From: Palsa-360 sp963719875
GTDB lineage: Bacteria; Acidobacteriota; Terriglobia; Acidiferrales; UBA7541
NCBI GenBank assembly: GCA_963719875.1
Contig: CAVRDJ010000002.1
Location: forward strand, 1,364,001 to 1,428,000
DNA: 64,000 nt
Direction: 5' to 3'
The notes beneath the pieces are model-generated. The model was not told the origin of the DNA. It saw only the letters and a list, made by a program, of their open reading frames with translations, and searched no databases. Shown here in pieces: positions 15,035-23,670 of the stretch. How positions within the stretch are numbered: the stretch's first letter is position 1; the number at the start of each line of letters is the position of its first letter. The position numbers and the translations under genes are program-made.

Positions 15035-16003
15035 ATGTTCTCGCGGCGCGAGGTTATGCTTGGTGCGGTTACAGCAGCGACGGCTGCCCTGGCGTGGAGG
15101 CCCAACGCGATTCTAGCCAGCGCTTCGCAGCCCTCGACTCCCGTGAATTTCGAGGTGCCGGAGGGCGCCTGCGACTGCCACGTGCATACTTTCGATCCCC
15201 AGCATTTTCCTTATTCGTCCTCGCGTCCTTACACGCCGGAACCGGTTTCCGTCGATGAATTGCGTTCCCTGCACAAGGCGCTGCACATTAGCCGCGTGAT
15301 CGTCGTGCAAACGACCGTCTACGGCGCGGACAACTCCGGCGTGCTGGACGCGCTGAAACAACTCGGCTCGCGCGCCCGCGGTGTTGCGGTGATTGATGAG
15401 AAGACACCGGATTCCGTGCTCGACGATATGGATCGCGCCGGCATTCGCGGCATCCGCCTGAATCTTGAAACTGCCGGCCAGACCGATCCCGAAATCGGCC
15501 GCCGGCGTTTTCAAGCCGCGGTGAATAGAATCAAGAATAGGAAATGGCACATTCAGATTTACGCGCGGTTATCCGTGATCGAGGGGATCAAGACTCAGGT
15601 CGACGCGGCGCCGATGCCGGTGGTTTTCGATCACTTCGGAGGCATGCAAGCGGCGCTCGGCCCTGACCAGCCCGGTTTCGCTTCGTTGATGACTATGGTC
15701 CGAACGGGCAAAGCCTATGTGAAAATTTCCGCGCCGTACCGCAGCTCCACGGAGGCGCCGGATTATCCGGATGTTGCGCCAATCGCCCGGGCGCTCGTCG
15801 CCTCGAACCCGCAACGAATTCTATGGGGGAGCGACTGGCCGCACCCGGGATTGCCTGTGCCCGGCCGCAGCAAGTCCGAAATCACGCCGTTCTTTCAGAT
15901 CGACGACGGCCAGGTGCTGAATTTCCTCCCCAAATGGATTCCAGACGCGGCCGTGCGCAAAACAATCCTGGTGGAAAATCCCGCCAGTCTCTACGGGTTT
16001 TGA
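15035..16003 (+). CDS. Exported amidohydrolase (2-pyrone-4,6-dicarboxylate lactonase-like)
   Basis: 322 residues. The N-terminus MFSRREVMLGAVTAATAALA has a twin-arginine type signal (RREV then a hydrophobic stretch). The mature part is a TIM-barrel metal-dependent hydrolase of the amidohydrolase_2 group. The first strand ends CDCHVHTFDP (HxH metal ligands), further conserved parts are VVFDHFGG and the C-terminal ILWGSDWPHP with the catalytic Asp, and the protein closes LVENPASLYGF. The family includes 2-pyrone-4,6-dicarboxylate hydrolase and related lactonases; the exact substrate is unknown. Export suggests action in the periplasm on plant-derived or other small lactones, which is inference. 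Confidence 0.82.
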   Translation: MFSRREVMLGAVTAATAALAWRPNAILASASQPSTPVNFEVPEGACDCHVHTFDPQHFPYSSSRPYTPEPVSVDELRSLHKALHISRVIVVQTTVYGADNSGVLDALKQLGSRARGVAVIDEKTPDSVLDDMDRAGIRGIRLNLETAGQTDPEIGRRRFQAAVNRIKNRKWHIQIYARLSVIEGIKTQVDAAPMPVVFDHFGGMQAALGPDQPGFASLMTMVRTGKAYVKISAPYRSSTEAPDYPDVAPIARALVASNPQRILWGSDWPHPGLPVPGRSKSEITPFFQIDDGQVLNFLPKWIPDAAVRKTILVENPASLYGF

Positions 16004-16012
16004 ACTTCCTTA

Positions 16013-16050
16013 AGTAGCGCAGGCTTCAGCCTGTGGGTTTTCGCGCATAG
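16013..16050. repeat. Dispersed palindromic repeat, type B copy 4 (partial)
   Basis: agtagcgcaggcttcagcctg followed by tgggttttcgcgcatag. Only the first arm is preserved. It lies directly after the amidohydrolase gene. Confidence 0.65.
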
Positions 16051-16125
16051 AGAAAAAGAAATAGTCCCAAGCCGTTCGCTCAGGGAAGAAAATCCCTATA
16101 GAAATTGTTAAGATCGCCAAGTCCG

Positions 16126-16593
16126 ATGATCTCCATACGAACCGCAAATGAGGCCGATGCAGACGCCATCGCTCGCCTGGTCAACACGGCATTCCTCGTC
16201 GAGCAATTCTTCATCGAACGCGATCGCACCAATCCCGCGACGATCCGCAGTTTGATGGAAAATGGAAAATTTCTGCTGGCGGAAGACGGGGCGAATCTGG
16301 TGGGCTGCGTTCATCTGGAACTGCACGGAGAGCGCGGTTACTTCGGAATGTTGTCCATCGATCCGCCACGCCAGCGAATGGGCGTGGGCCGCCGGCTTGT
16401 CAACACGGTGGAAAACATTTTTCGGGACGCGGGCTGCAAATTCAGCGATATGAAGATTGTCAACGTGCGCACGGAACTGCACACCCTCTACCACCGATGG
16501 GGATACGTCGATACAGGCACGGCGATTTACGATGATCCAACGCCCACCAAAATTCCCGTGCACTTCATTATGATGTCAAAACCGCTTGCATAA
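16126..16593 (+). CDS. GNAT-family N-acetyltransferase
   Basis: 155 residues from ATG 16126. The GNAT pattern is clear. The N-terminal strand IRTANEADADAIARLVNTAF is followed by central strands LVGCVHLELHGERGYFGMLSIDP and by the acetyl-CoA pyrophosphate loop RQRMGVGRRLV. The later strand-helix has VRTELHTLYHRWGYVDTG. It transfers an acetyl group from acetyl-CoA to an unknown amine. It has no operon partner; a repeat element separates it from the upstream gene. Confidence 0.85.
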   Translation: MISIRTANEADADAIARLVNTAFLVEQFFIERDRTNPATIRSLMENGKFLLAEDGANLVGCVHLELHGERGYFGMLSIDPPRQRMGVGRRLVNTVENIFRDAGCKFSDMKIVNVRTELHTLYHRWGYVDTGTAIYDDPTPTKIPVHFIMMSKPLA

Positions 16594-16744
16594 TCTTGCG
16601 ATGGACAATCCTCCAGCCTCGCCGAGCTCTATTTCCCCATTGGTTTGCGATTCGGACTTGCTGAAAATGAAGTTGCAATTCATCCCCACGAATGGCTCCG
16701 ATGAATTTTCTCCCATCGGAGCAGCACGGCGGTGATTCACTTTT

Positions 16745-16875
16745 GGTCCAGTTCCCTTTCTGTGTTCTCGTAGTTCTCTGCGTACTCTGTGTTGAGATTT
16801 TGGGGGCGGAAAACAACGTCAAAGGCTTTAACACGGAGAACACAGAGAAATTCGAGAACACGGAGAAATCCAGAC
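16745..16875. repeat. Imperfect palindrome rich in 'ctctgtgttctc' / 'gagaacacggag' units
   Basis: The left half reads ctgtgttctcgtagttctctg and the right half carries acacggagaacacagagaaa and gagaacacggagaa, so the two halves pair. No coding potential. It resembles dispersed intergenic palindromes found in several soil bacteria. It lies in the gap between the GNAT gene and galE. Confidence 0.55.
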
Positions 16876-17020
16876 CGCGGTCGCGCCAATGGAGATGAAA
16901 TAGCAGCCAGAAAATCGAGGAGGGCGCCCGATCTTGTTGAGGTAGACTCGCATGTCGACACGGCGGCTCGTTCCTGCTTTCACGTTGTTTCTGCGCGAAA
17001 AGTCAAACGAAAGAGGATCC

Positions 17021-18007
17021 ATGGCAATCCTTGTCACAGGTGGCGCAGGGTATATCGGCAGCGTAACCATTGAACGCCTGCTTGCAAAGGGAGAGCAGGT
17101 TGTGGCCCTGGACGATTTGGCACGCGGCCACCGGGCCGCTCTGCCTGCGGACATTCCCTTCTATCAGGGCAAGATTGGCGACCGTGAACTTGTGGCGCGC
17201 ATCGCCCGCGAGCACGCCGTGGAATCCTGCATTCATTTCGCGGCGCTGATCGAAGTGGGGGAATCCGTCATCGATCCGGCCATGTATTTCGAGAACAACG
17301 TCGGACAAGGAATCGCGTTGATTGGGGAGCTGGTTCAGGCGGGCGTGCGGCGTCTCGTGTTTTCCTCCACAGCCGCCGCCTACGGCGAGCCGGAGCAAAT
17401 TCCCATCACGGAACAAAGCCGGAAATGGCCCAAGAATCCCTACGGTTGGTCCAAGCTGTTCATGGAACGTCTCCTCGATGCTTATGACACTGCCTATGGA
17501 ATGAAATTCGTGGCCTTGCGCTACTTCAATGCCGCCGGCGCCACGGAAAATTATGGAGAAGACCACAGGCCGGAGTCGCATTTGATTCCCAATGTTCTCG
17601 CCGCGGCCCTGGGGCAGCAGCCGGCTATCCGAGTATTTGGCAATAACTATCCGACTCCGGATGGCACTCCCATCAGGGACTACATTCATGTCGTCGACCT
17701 CGCGGATGGGCACATCCGCGCCCTTGAACATCTTCGCTCGGGCGGCCAGTCCGATTTCCTGAATTTGGGAACGGGTAGCGGCTACTCGGTTCTGGAAGTC
17801 ATCGAATGCGCACGCCAAGTCACGGGACGCGAGATTCCGTTGCGGATCGAACCCCCGCGCGCCGGCGATCCCGCCAGATTGATTGCCGATCCTTCCAAGG
17901 CGAAAGCGTTGTTGGGTTGGGATCCTGCCGTCTCTGATTTACGTTCGATCATCCGCTCCGCGTGGGATTGGCGGCTCCGCCATCCAAATGGTTACGCGGG
18001 AAACTAG
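17021..18007 (+). CDS. galE: UDP-glucose 4-epimerase
   Basis: 328 residues, the usual GalE length. It is an extended short-chain dehydrogenase with the NAD motif GGAGYIG (7-13), the catalytic Ser/Thr in FSSTAAAYGE, and YxxxK as Tyr141-Lys145 (NPYGWSKLFME). ALRYFNAAGA and the C-terminal substrate-binding domain follow. It interconverts UDP-glucose and UDP-galactose, or the N-acetyl forms, in the cytosol and feeds precursor sugar into the EPS locus that begins downstream. ATG 17021 follows AAGAGGA; an in-frame ATG at 16952 lacks that support and would add 23 unrelated residues. Confidence 0.92.
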   Translation: MAILVTGGAGYIGSVTIERLLAKGEQVVALDDLARGHRAALPADIPFYQGKIGDRELVARIAREHAVESCIHFAALIEVGESVIDPAMYFENNVGQGIALIGELVQAGVRRLVFSSTAAAYGEPEQIPITEQSRKWPKNPYGWSKLFMERLLDAYDTAYGMKFVALRYFNAAGATENYGEDHRPESHLIPNVLAAALGQQPAIRVFGNNYPTPDGTPIRDYIHVVDLADGHIRALEHLRSGGQSDFLNLGTGSGYSVLEVIECARQVTGREIPLRIEPPRAGDPARLIADPSKAKALLGWDPAVSDLRSIIRSAWDWRLRHPNGYAGN

Positions 18008-18288
18008 CCGCCGCAGTAAAACGCGAATCCGATCGCACCTTCCCACTCCTCGGCGACGCGGGCGAAAGTTTGCCCGCCTTCCAGTTTTCGGATGTCTCGC
18101 TGAGGTTCCACTAACGGCTGAAAGTTGTGACTTTTCGGATACCTCTGGACGGTAAACGATTCATATTTGAGGATCAAAACTCGGTTGGGACTCTTCTCTC
18201 CGGGCTTTAAGTTGTTCATATTTCGATACCTAACCTGGATTCCGCCGCCCAGGTATACGCGCCTTTGGAACTCTTGCTGAGCCGCCAT
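18004..18288 (-). CDS. Hypothetical small protein convergent with galE
   Basis: 94 residues from ATG 18288. The text is basic and strand-rich (RRVYLGGGIQVRYRNMNNLK, NRVLILKYESFTVQRYPKS) and not low-complexity, so it may be real, but I recognise no family. Its stop overlaps the galE stop by four bases. It has no signal peptide or membrane segment, and the ribosome binding site is weak. Confidence 0.4.
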   Translation of the reverse strand: MAAQQEFQRRVYLGGGIQVRYRNMNNLKPGEKSPNRVLILKYESFTVQRYPKSHNFQPLVEPQRDIRKLEGGQTFARVAEEWEGAIGFAFYCGG

Positions 18289-18309
18289 CGCTTTTCCCAA
18301 AAACTAACC

Positions 18310-18884
18310 GACCTGCGATGATCCCACTTTCTTCCTGAAGTCCAATGAGCCATTTCAAAAAAGAAGCCTGGACTGCACGGCGCTCGGGAGTCGGAATTGC
18401 AAGTTAAGCTATTTATTTACAGCAACTTAATGAAGCTCTAGGTTGGCGCCACCAAAAAATGGGGGCCTCCACAAAGTTGGCGCAGCACATTTAGCTATGG
18501 TTCCCGTGCTTCAGCCACCGATTTAGCAAGAGTGTTGCTTTGCGGAAAGCCGATGGCATAACGCAGAAATAGTTTTCACTATCTGTGCACAATTCGCGGC
18601 ACGGACCCAAGCCAAAATGGTCCAAAGATTGTCTGCATAAAATAAGTACTTTACTTTCAAAAAGTTAGAAAGTTAATGAGCTTTGCGAGCGATCGGGAAA
18701 CCGCATTCAATCTGGCAGACTGATTGCGAACGACAGTGTGGAGCTTACTTTTCTTTGGCCTTTATAAGTGCTTGCTGCATTTCCGGCCCAGCAAACAGTG
18801 AAGCGAACAGAATTTTAGTTGTTAAATATATGTAAATAATAGACTTACTGTAATCCGGCGCGGATGAACCGCGCATTTAGAGAG
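18310..18884. other. Long intergenic region before the EPS initiation gene
   Basis: About 575 bases, more AT-rich than the genes around it, with no supported reading frame. A TTGGC...TTGC pair near 18757-18777 resembles a sigma-54 promoter, but its spacing is one base too long. It probably holds the promoter for the sugar transferase. Confidence 0.4.
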
Positions 18885-18966
18885 TTTTGCACCGGTTTCG
18901 CCATATAGCTCAGTATCCCTGAGGGCCGGGGAGGGTGACCTCCCGGGAATGCAAATCTTGCAGGAG
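18885..18966 (+). promoter_or_regulatory. Structured leader before the sugar transferase gene
   Basis: ttttgca (18885-18891) can pair with tgcaaa (18950-18955). It encloses a small ccctgaggg hairpin (18917-18925) and a GC stem ggagg-gtga-cctcc (18930-18943) extended by neighbouring G-C pairs. The Shine-Dalgarno caggag (18961-18966) follows at once. This looks like a cis-regulatory RNA or attenuator; I cannot match it to a known riboswitch class. Confidence 0.4.
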
Positions 18967-18971
18967 TAAAA

Positions 18972-20147
18972 ATGGGCAATAGCTATTCGAGGATTCCATC
19001 TCCTGGTCAGCGGGAGTCCTGGCTAAAGGATTCCGGACCGAATTACTCTCGCCCCGCTGATGGTGTGCAAGAAGAAGTCCTGGAGGAGAATGTTTTCCAT
19101 TCCAAGCTGACGCTGGAGCGCCGGCGGGCGGAGCGTTCTCGCAAACCGTTTGTCCTTATGCTCCTGGATGCGAATTTAGAAAATGGCACCGCGGAACAAA
19201 TTCTCAATCAAGCAGTCGAAATAGTGGTGGTATCCAAGCGAGAGACGGATCTGGTTGGTTGGTATAAGCAAGGCGCAATCCTGGGAGTCATTTTCGCGGA
19301 AGTGACCTTGGAAGGAGATCTCCCGATCACGGAGACGCTCCGTACCAAGGTGGAAACGGCGTTTGTCAATCATATGGGCCGGGAACGGGCCGCCAAGATC
19401 GCTATTTCCATGCATATCTTCCCGGAAAGCTGGGATAAGAACGCCACCGGCTGGGTGGCGGATTCCAAGCTTTACCCCGATCTAAATAGGAAAGTTTCGC
19501 GAAAGCGGCTGCCGCTTGTCATCAAGCGCGCAATCGATATCGTTGGAAGCGGTGCATTGCTGCTGGTATTGTCGCCCATCCTTCTGGTGATCTATGCCCT
19601 GATCAAGCTGACCTCCAAGGGGCCGGTGATCTATAAACAAGAGCGTCTGGGCCAATTTGGCGGGCGCTTCAAGTGCTTGAAGTACCGCACGATGTACACA
19701 AATAACGATCCCAAGATCCACCAGGAATACGTTCAGCAATTTATTGCCGGCAAGGATGGATTGGACAAGTCGGAAGGATCGGATAAACCGGTTTACAAGC
19801 TGGTCAAGGATCCTCGAGTGACTTTCATTGGAGGATTTCTACGGAAGACGAGTCTGGACGAACTTCCCCAATTCTGGAACGTCTTGCGCGGTGATATGTC
19901 ACTCGTCGGCCCTCGCCCGCCAGTTCCTTACGAGTTTGAAGTTTACGATATCTGGCACCGGCGAAGAGTTCTGGAAGTAAGGCCGGGCGTAACGGGCCTG
20001 TGGCAAGTGAGCGGGCGGAACCGGACACGCTTTGATGAAATGGTCAGGCTGGATTTGCGTTACTGTCGGACATGGTCGGTATGGCTTGACCTAAAGATCC
20101 TACTTGCTACTCCTTGGGCCGTATTTAGCGGGGGTGGAGCCTGCTAA
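18972..20147 (+). CDS. Undecaprenyl-phosphate sugar-phosphate transferase with an N-terminal GGDEF-like remnant
   Basis: 391 residues. Residues about 178-390 are the bacterial sugar transferase domain (PF02397 type), with a membrane helix at 184-212 and the conserved KFRTM-like CLKYRTM, SLDELPQFWNVLRGDMSLVG and RPGVTGLWQVSGR motifs. It transfers the first sugar phosphate to undecaprenyl phosphate and so starts EPS repeat-unit assembly at the inner membrane. Residues about 41-155 (FHSKLTLERRRAERSRKPF..., ETDLVGWYKQGAILGVIFAE) follow the strand order of a GGDEF/cyclase-like fold without a GGDEF motif. They replace the usual four to five N-terminal membrane helices. A structured leader precedes the gene. 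Confidence 0.85.
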   Translation: MGNSYSRIPSPGQRESWLKDSGPNYSRPADGVQEEVLEENVFHSKLTLERRRAERSRKPFVLMLLDANLENGTAEQILNQAVEIVVVSKRETDLVGWYKQGAILGVIFAEVTLEGDLPITETLRTKVETAFVNHMGRERAAKIAISMHIFPESWDKNATGWVADSKLYPDLNRKVSRKRLPLVIKRAIDIVGSGALLLVLSPILLVIYALIKLTSKGPVIYKQERLGQFGGRFKCLKYRTMYTNNDPKIHQEYVQQFIAGKDGLDKSEGSDKPVYKLVKDPRVTFIGGFLRKTSLDELPQFWNVLRGDMSLVGPRPPVPYEFEVYDIWHRRRVLEVRPGVTGLWQVSGRNRTRFDEMVRLDLRYCRTWSVWLDLKILLATPWAVFSGGGAC

Positions 20148-20473
20148 GATTGAAAGGTGCTCCCTCATCGATTTCGTCAGCCTAAGGGCCAAAGTTGGTA
20201 CCTTTTAACACCTCTTTTTTCATCATCATAACCGTAAAGATGGCCAATAAATTTCCAAAAAGTGGAACTTTGGACTACCACATCGTTAGTTCGAGGGCAC
20301 AGGACCAAAGGGAGAAAGCTCACATCTAGTTAAAGAGTCATATACTTGAGAGGCGTCAGCACCCCGGCCATCGAATTGCTTCGTAGTTTATAGAGCAGGA
20401 TCTGCCTGCCTGTTTCCGCGAATACGGCCCGTAGGCCACACGATTCGGCGCATCGCGCAAGGAGAGCTATAGA
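20148..20473. other. Intergenic region, no gene seen
   Basis: 326 bases between the sugar transferase and the chain-length regulator. No supported frame or repeat. Its length suggests a separate promoter for the next two genes. AAGGAGAG at 20459-20466 is the ribosome binding site of the next gene. Confidence 0.4.
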
Positions 20474-21985
20474 ATGGTGCATCAGGAAATTGGCGCAAAA
20501 GATGTCGTCGCTATTCTCCGGCGGCGATACGTGCTCATCTTTCTGCTTGCCGTATTTGGCGGCGTGGCAGGGTTTACGGCCGCGCGCGTTTTACCCAAAC
20601 GGTATACCTCGAAGACGCTGGTCCTTGTCCAGCAGCCTGAGGTCCAGCCGGTAACTCCCATTGCCACGGACAACGTCAACCAGCGATTGGCGACCATGCA
20701 GCAGCAGATCCTGAGCACGGCGCGTCTGGAGCCCGTGATTCGCGATCTAAGTCTGTATCCGGACGACGTCAACCGGTTGCCCACGGAGGATTTAGTCGAG
20801 CGTTTGCGGAAAGCCATCACGATCACACCCGTCGCGCCCATGACAGAGACCCGAGCGCAGAACCTACCCGGGTTTACGATCAGCGTTGCATTTGAAAGTC
20901 CTCAACTCGCGCAACAGATTTGCTCCAAGATCACGTCCATGTTCATTGAGGAAGACATTAAAGTCAGCCAGGGGATCGACGTTGGCACAACGAAGTTCCT
21001 GAACGAGCAACTCGATCAGGCCAAAGCGAAACTGGATGAGCAGGAAGCGAAGCTCGCTGCGTTTCAGCGCCGCTACGTCGGATCGCTTCCGGAAGATAGC
21101 CAAACCAACCTGAATCTCTTGAATGGACAAACTTCGCAGCTCGAAGCCGCAACGCAGGCGGTCAACCGCGCGCAGCAGGATAAGAGCTTCGCCGAATCCA
21201 TTCTCGCGCAGCAGTTATCGGCCTGGCAGGCAACGCAGTCCGGGCAGAATCCCGAAACCCTCGATCAACAACTGGAAGCGATGCAGGCGCAACTCACCAC
21301 GTTGCAATCGAAGTACACTGACGACCACCCGGATGTCATCAAGGCTAAAAACGATATTGCCGTGCTCAAGCAAAAAATCGCGGAAAGCGAACAGAGAAAG
21401 AATGCGGCGGCGCCGGAAAAGACCACGCTGGTAAAGGGCGAACCCACTCAAATCCTGCAATTGCGCGCGCAAATTCACCAGTATGACCAGGTAATCAAGG
21501 AACGGACGGCCCAACAGGAACAAATCAAGAAGCAAATCGATATCTACCAGGCCCGGGTAGCGGCCAGCCCAGGCGTCGAGCAGGAGTACAAGCTGCTGAC
21601 GCGCGATCATCAGACCGTGCTCGATTCTTACAACGACCTGATGAAAAAGCGGGATGCCTCCGCAATGTCACAACAATTCGACCAAAGCAAGCAAAACGAT
21701 CGGTTTCACGTGCTGGATCCCGCGAATTATCCGAATGAACCTTCTTTCCCGAAGATGCCGTGGTTTGCCGGCGGAGGGTTTAGCGCCGGGCTGATGCTTG
21801 GATTGGGGCTTGGGCTTCTTTTGGAAATGCACGACACATCGATGCGGTCCGAACACGATGTCGAAGTCATTCTCCGCCTGCCCGTTCTCGCCATGATCCC
21901 GGTGATCGCACTGAATACGGGCAAAGGGCGCACGCAGCCTCCTTCCCCGGCATCGTTTAAGACCAAGCAAACTGCAAAGGCATAG
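20474..21985 (+). CDS. Polysaccharide chain-length determinant (Wzz/GumC family)
   Basis: 503 residues. A membrane helix near 17-36 and another near 435-455 flank a long periplasmic region, mostly coiled coil (about 170-320; e.g. LDEQEAKLAAFQRRYVG, QLTTLQSKYTDDHPDVIKAK). The Wzz N-terminus (RRRYVLIFLLAVFGG) and the Pro-rich PNEPSFPKMPW before the second helix are typical. It sets EPS chain length as an inner-membrane polysaccharide co-polymerase. It lacks a fused kinase domain; the separate tyrosine kinase is encoded 44 bases downstream, as in XrtA-type and Gram-positive-like EPS systems. The pair is expected to work as one unit. Confidence 0.9.
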   Translation: MVHQEIGAKDVVAILRRRYVLIFLLAVFGGVAGFTAARVLPKRYTSKTLVLVQQPEVQPVTPIATDNVNQRLATMQQQILSTARLEPVIRDLSLYPDDVNRLPTEDLVERLRKAITITPVAPMTETRAQNLPGFTISVAFESPQLAQQICSKITSMFIEEDIKVSQGIDVGTTKFLNEQLDQAKAKLDEQEAKLAAFQRRYVGSLPEDSQTNLNLLNGQTSQLEAATQAVNRAQQDKSFAESILAQQLSAWQATQSGQNPETLDQQLEAMQAQLTTLQSKYTDDHPDVIKAKNDIAVLKQKIAESEQRKNAAAPEKTTLVKGEPTQILQLRAQIHQYDQVIKERTAQQEQIKKQIDIYQARVAASPGVEQEYKLLTRDHQTVLDSYNDLMKKRDASAMSQQFDQSKQNDRFHVLDPANYPNEPSFPKMPWFAGGGFSAGLMLGLGLGLLLEMHDTSMRSEHDVEVILRLPVLAMIPVIALNTGKGRTQPPSPASFKTKQTAKA

Positions 21986-22029
21986 ACAAGCGGGAACTGA
22001 GCCAGGCCATTGAGGATCGAAAGGGAATC

Positions 22030-22980
22030 ATGAGCAGGATTCACGAAGCACTCAAACGGGCAGAACAAGAACGAGCCGCCAGCCAGTCGGGTCCAAAGAG
22101 CGAGCGGCCGGCGGAGAACGTTGTCGCCAGCAGCGTGATCGAAACTGCGCCTCCTCCCGCGAAGATTCCTCCTCAAGCCAGTTTGCCTCACATCAGTGGC
22201 GCGCCCATCGTGGCCGAACCAGCCTCTAGAGCCGTGCAATTCGACGCATTGTGGGCGAAGTGCCCGCAGAAACACTGGAAAACCGATCCAAATCTGGTCG
22301 TCTTCGAAAATGAAAATCCGTTCTTTACAGGGGCCGAACAATTCCGGACGCTGCGCTCGCGTCTTTACCGGATGCGCGAGAGCCAGCCCTTGCAAACGAT
22401 TCTGATTTCCAGCGCGATTCCGGCGGAAGGCAAGACCCTGGTGTCCACCAATTTAGCTTATGCGTTGGTCCGCCAGCGCGGCTGCCACGTATTGCTGATC
22501 GATGCGGATCTCCGGTCGCCCAGGGTTCACACCCTGCTGGGAGCCCCTGCGGCCCCGGGACTGGCCGACTATTTGCAAAATACGGCGACCGAATTCGAAG
22601 TCACTCAGCGGAGCAAGGAGGAAGGGCTGTGCTTCATTCCCGCGGGCAATCACGTTACGCATCCTTCCGAATTGATTTCCAGCAATCGAATGAAGCAATT
22701 CCTGGATCGCGTCCGGCCCGCCTTTGATTGGATTATCATTGATTCGCCCCCGGCCCTTCCGGTTGCGGATTCCAGTGTGCTGGGGGGCTTGGTGGATGGA
22801 GTGCTCTTCGTCGTTCGTGCGAATTCGACTCCTTCCGAGGCGTCTCAAAGAGCCTGCAAGGAGTTGAGGGACGCTCATATTCTCGGCGTGGTCCTCAACA
22901 ACGCGGAAGAATCCAACGGATACAATTCCTATTATTCAGGCAGCAACTACGGAAACACTCCGGACAACGCGAAGAAGTAA
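22030..22980 (+). CDS. Bacterial tyrosine autokinase (CpsD/CapB-like) of EPS export
   Basis: 316 residues starting MSRIHEALKRAEQER, the usual opening of stand-alone BY-kinases. Walker A is SSAIPAEGKT (127-136), Walker A' LLIDADLRSP (155-164) and Walker B WIIIDSPP (234-241). The C-terminal tail has a tyrosine cluster (Tyr 298, 301, 302, 307) for autophosphorylation. It acts at the cytosolic face with the chain-length protein encoded just upstream and cycles between phosphorylated and unphosphorylated states to control polymer length and export. Confidence 0.92.
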   Translation: MSRIHEALKRAEQERAASQSGPKSERPAENVVASSVIETAPPPAKIPPQASLPHISGAPIVAEPASRAVQFDALWAKCPQKHWKTDPNLVVFENENPFFTGAEQFRTLRSRLYRMRESQPLQTILISSAIPAEGKTLVSTNLAYALVRQRGCHVLLIDADLRSPRVHTLLGAPAAPGLADYLQNTATEFEVTQRSKEEGLCFIPAGNHVTHPSELISSNRMKQFLDRVRPAFDWIIIDSPPALPVADSSVLGGLVDGVLFVVRANSTPSEASQRACKELRDAHILGVVLNNAEESNGYNSYYSGSNYGNTPDNAKK

Positions 22981-23496
22981 ATAAGGAAGAGTCGTCACAG
23001 GCTTCTCGCATTTTCATCCCTATCAGTTCTATTCCAATTCAGCATCAGTATTCGGCGTGACCTAACGCATTCCCGGGTGGGCGGCGGCTTCGGGCAACGG
23101 TTTGTCGCGGAGGCAGGCGAAGAACGCGTGGGGTAAGTGCGGCGGAACTATCCGGTGCCGATTCCCTATGCGAGGAGTTCTGGGGGTCATTGTGCAGCCG
23201 GTAGATCGATTCGGGAAGGTATTGGAACAGCGTTAGGGGGCCATGGGGAGGACTTTCAGGAAGCCCCTGGAAGCTGTTTACAACAATAGGGCAGGTTTTT
23301 TCTCTTATTTGCGGATTTACGGGCAAATTGAGGCCCATCAGGAGCGCTGAGGATCTGGTCTTTAATCGCTTAAGATGCAGAAAATGAAAGGCTTATTGAA
23401 ATGTTCCCAAACTGCTATGAATCTATAGGGGCCTTCGTCCCTGGCAGATGAATTGCCTCATTTTGGATGTGGTAGTCTGACGATTGGGGCTGTTAT
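22981..23496. other. Long intergenic region between two EPS gene groups
   Basis: About 515 bases without a supported gene. It separates the kinase gene from the ops-like element and the next transcription unit, and should contain the promoter of that unit. Short frames here have no gene-like composition. Confidence 0.45.
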
Positions 23497-23509
23497 GGCG
23501 GTAGCCTAT
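23497..23509 (+). promoter_or_regulatory. ops/JUMPstart-like element facing the DUF354-to-rmlCD genes
   Basis: GGCGGTAGCCTAT on the + strand, in non-coding DNA 161 bases before the DUF354 gene. The core GGCGGTAGCNT equals the E. coli ops sequence GGCGGTAGCGT, which recruits RfaH to paused RNA polymerase. The only other intergenic copy in this window faces the NusG-like gene's own operon (50419-50430). Downstream, gccccttgaagggc (about 23548) could form a small hairpin. Confidence 0.6.
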
Positions 23510-23670
23510 CTACCCTGCCGAATTTCAATGTAGTGCGTCTCTTACGGCCCCTTGAAGGGCAACCAGTAAGCGCTTAGAGCGGCAATGTTTCGAGTCCCTG
23601 CTCCTGCTCGGGTCGGAGACACTGACGCAGGTTCACACCGGGAATTCTCTCATAGGAAAAACCCAAAAAC

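Noticed and set aside
18757..18777. Sigma-54-like TTGGC ... TTGC promoter
   Set aside because: The distance between the GG and GC elements is one base too long for sigma-54.
18885..18966. c-di-GMP-I (GEMM) riboswitch
   Set aside because: The conserved GEMM segments around the ligand pocket are absent; only a generic set of stems is seen.
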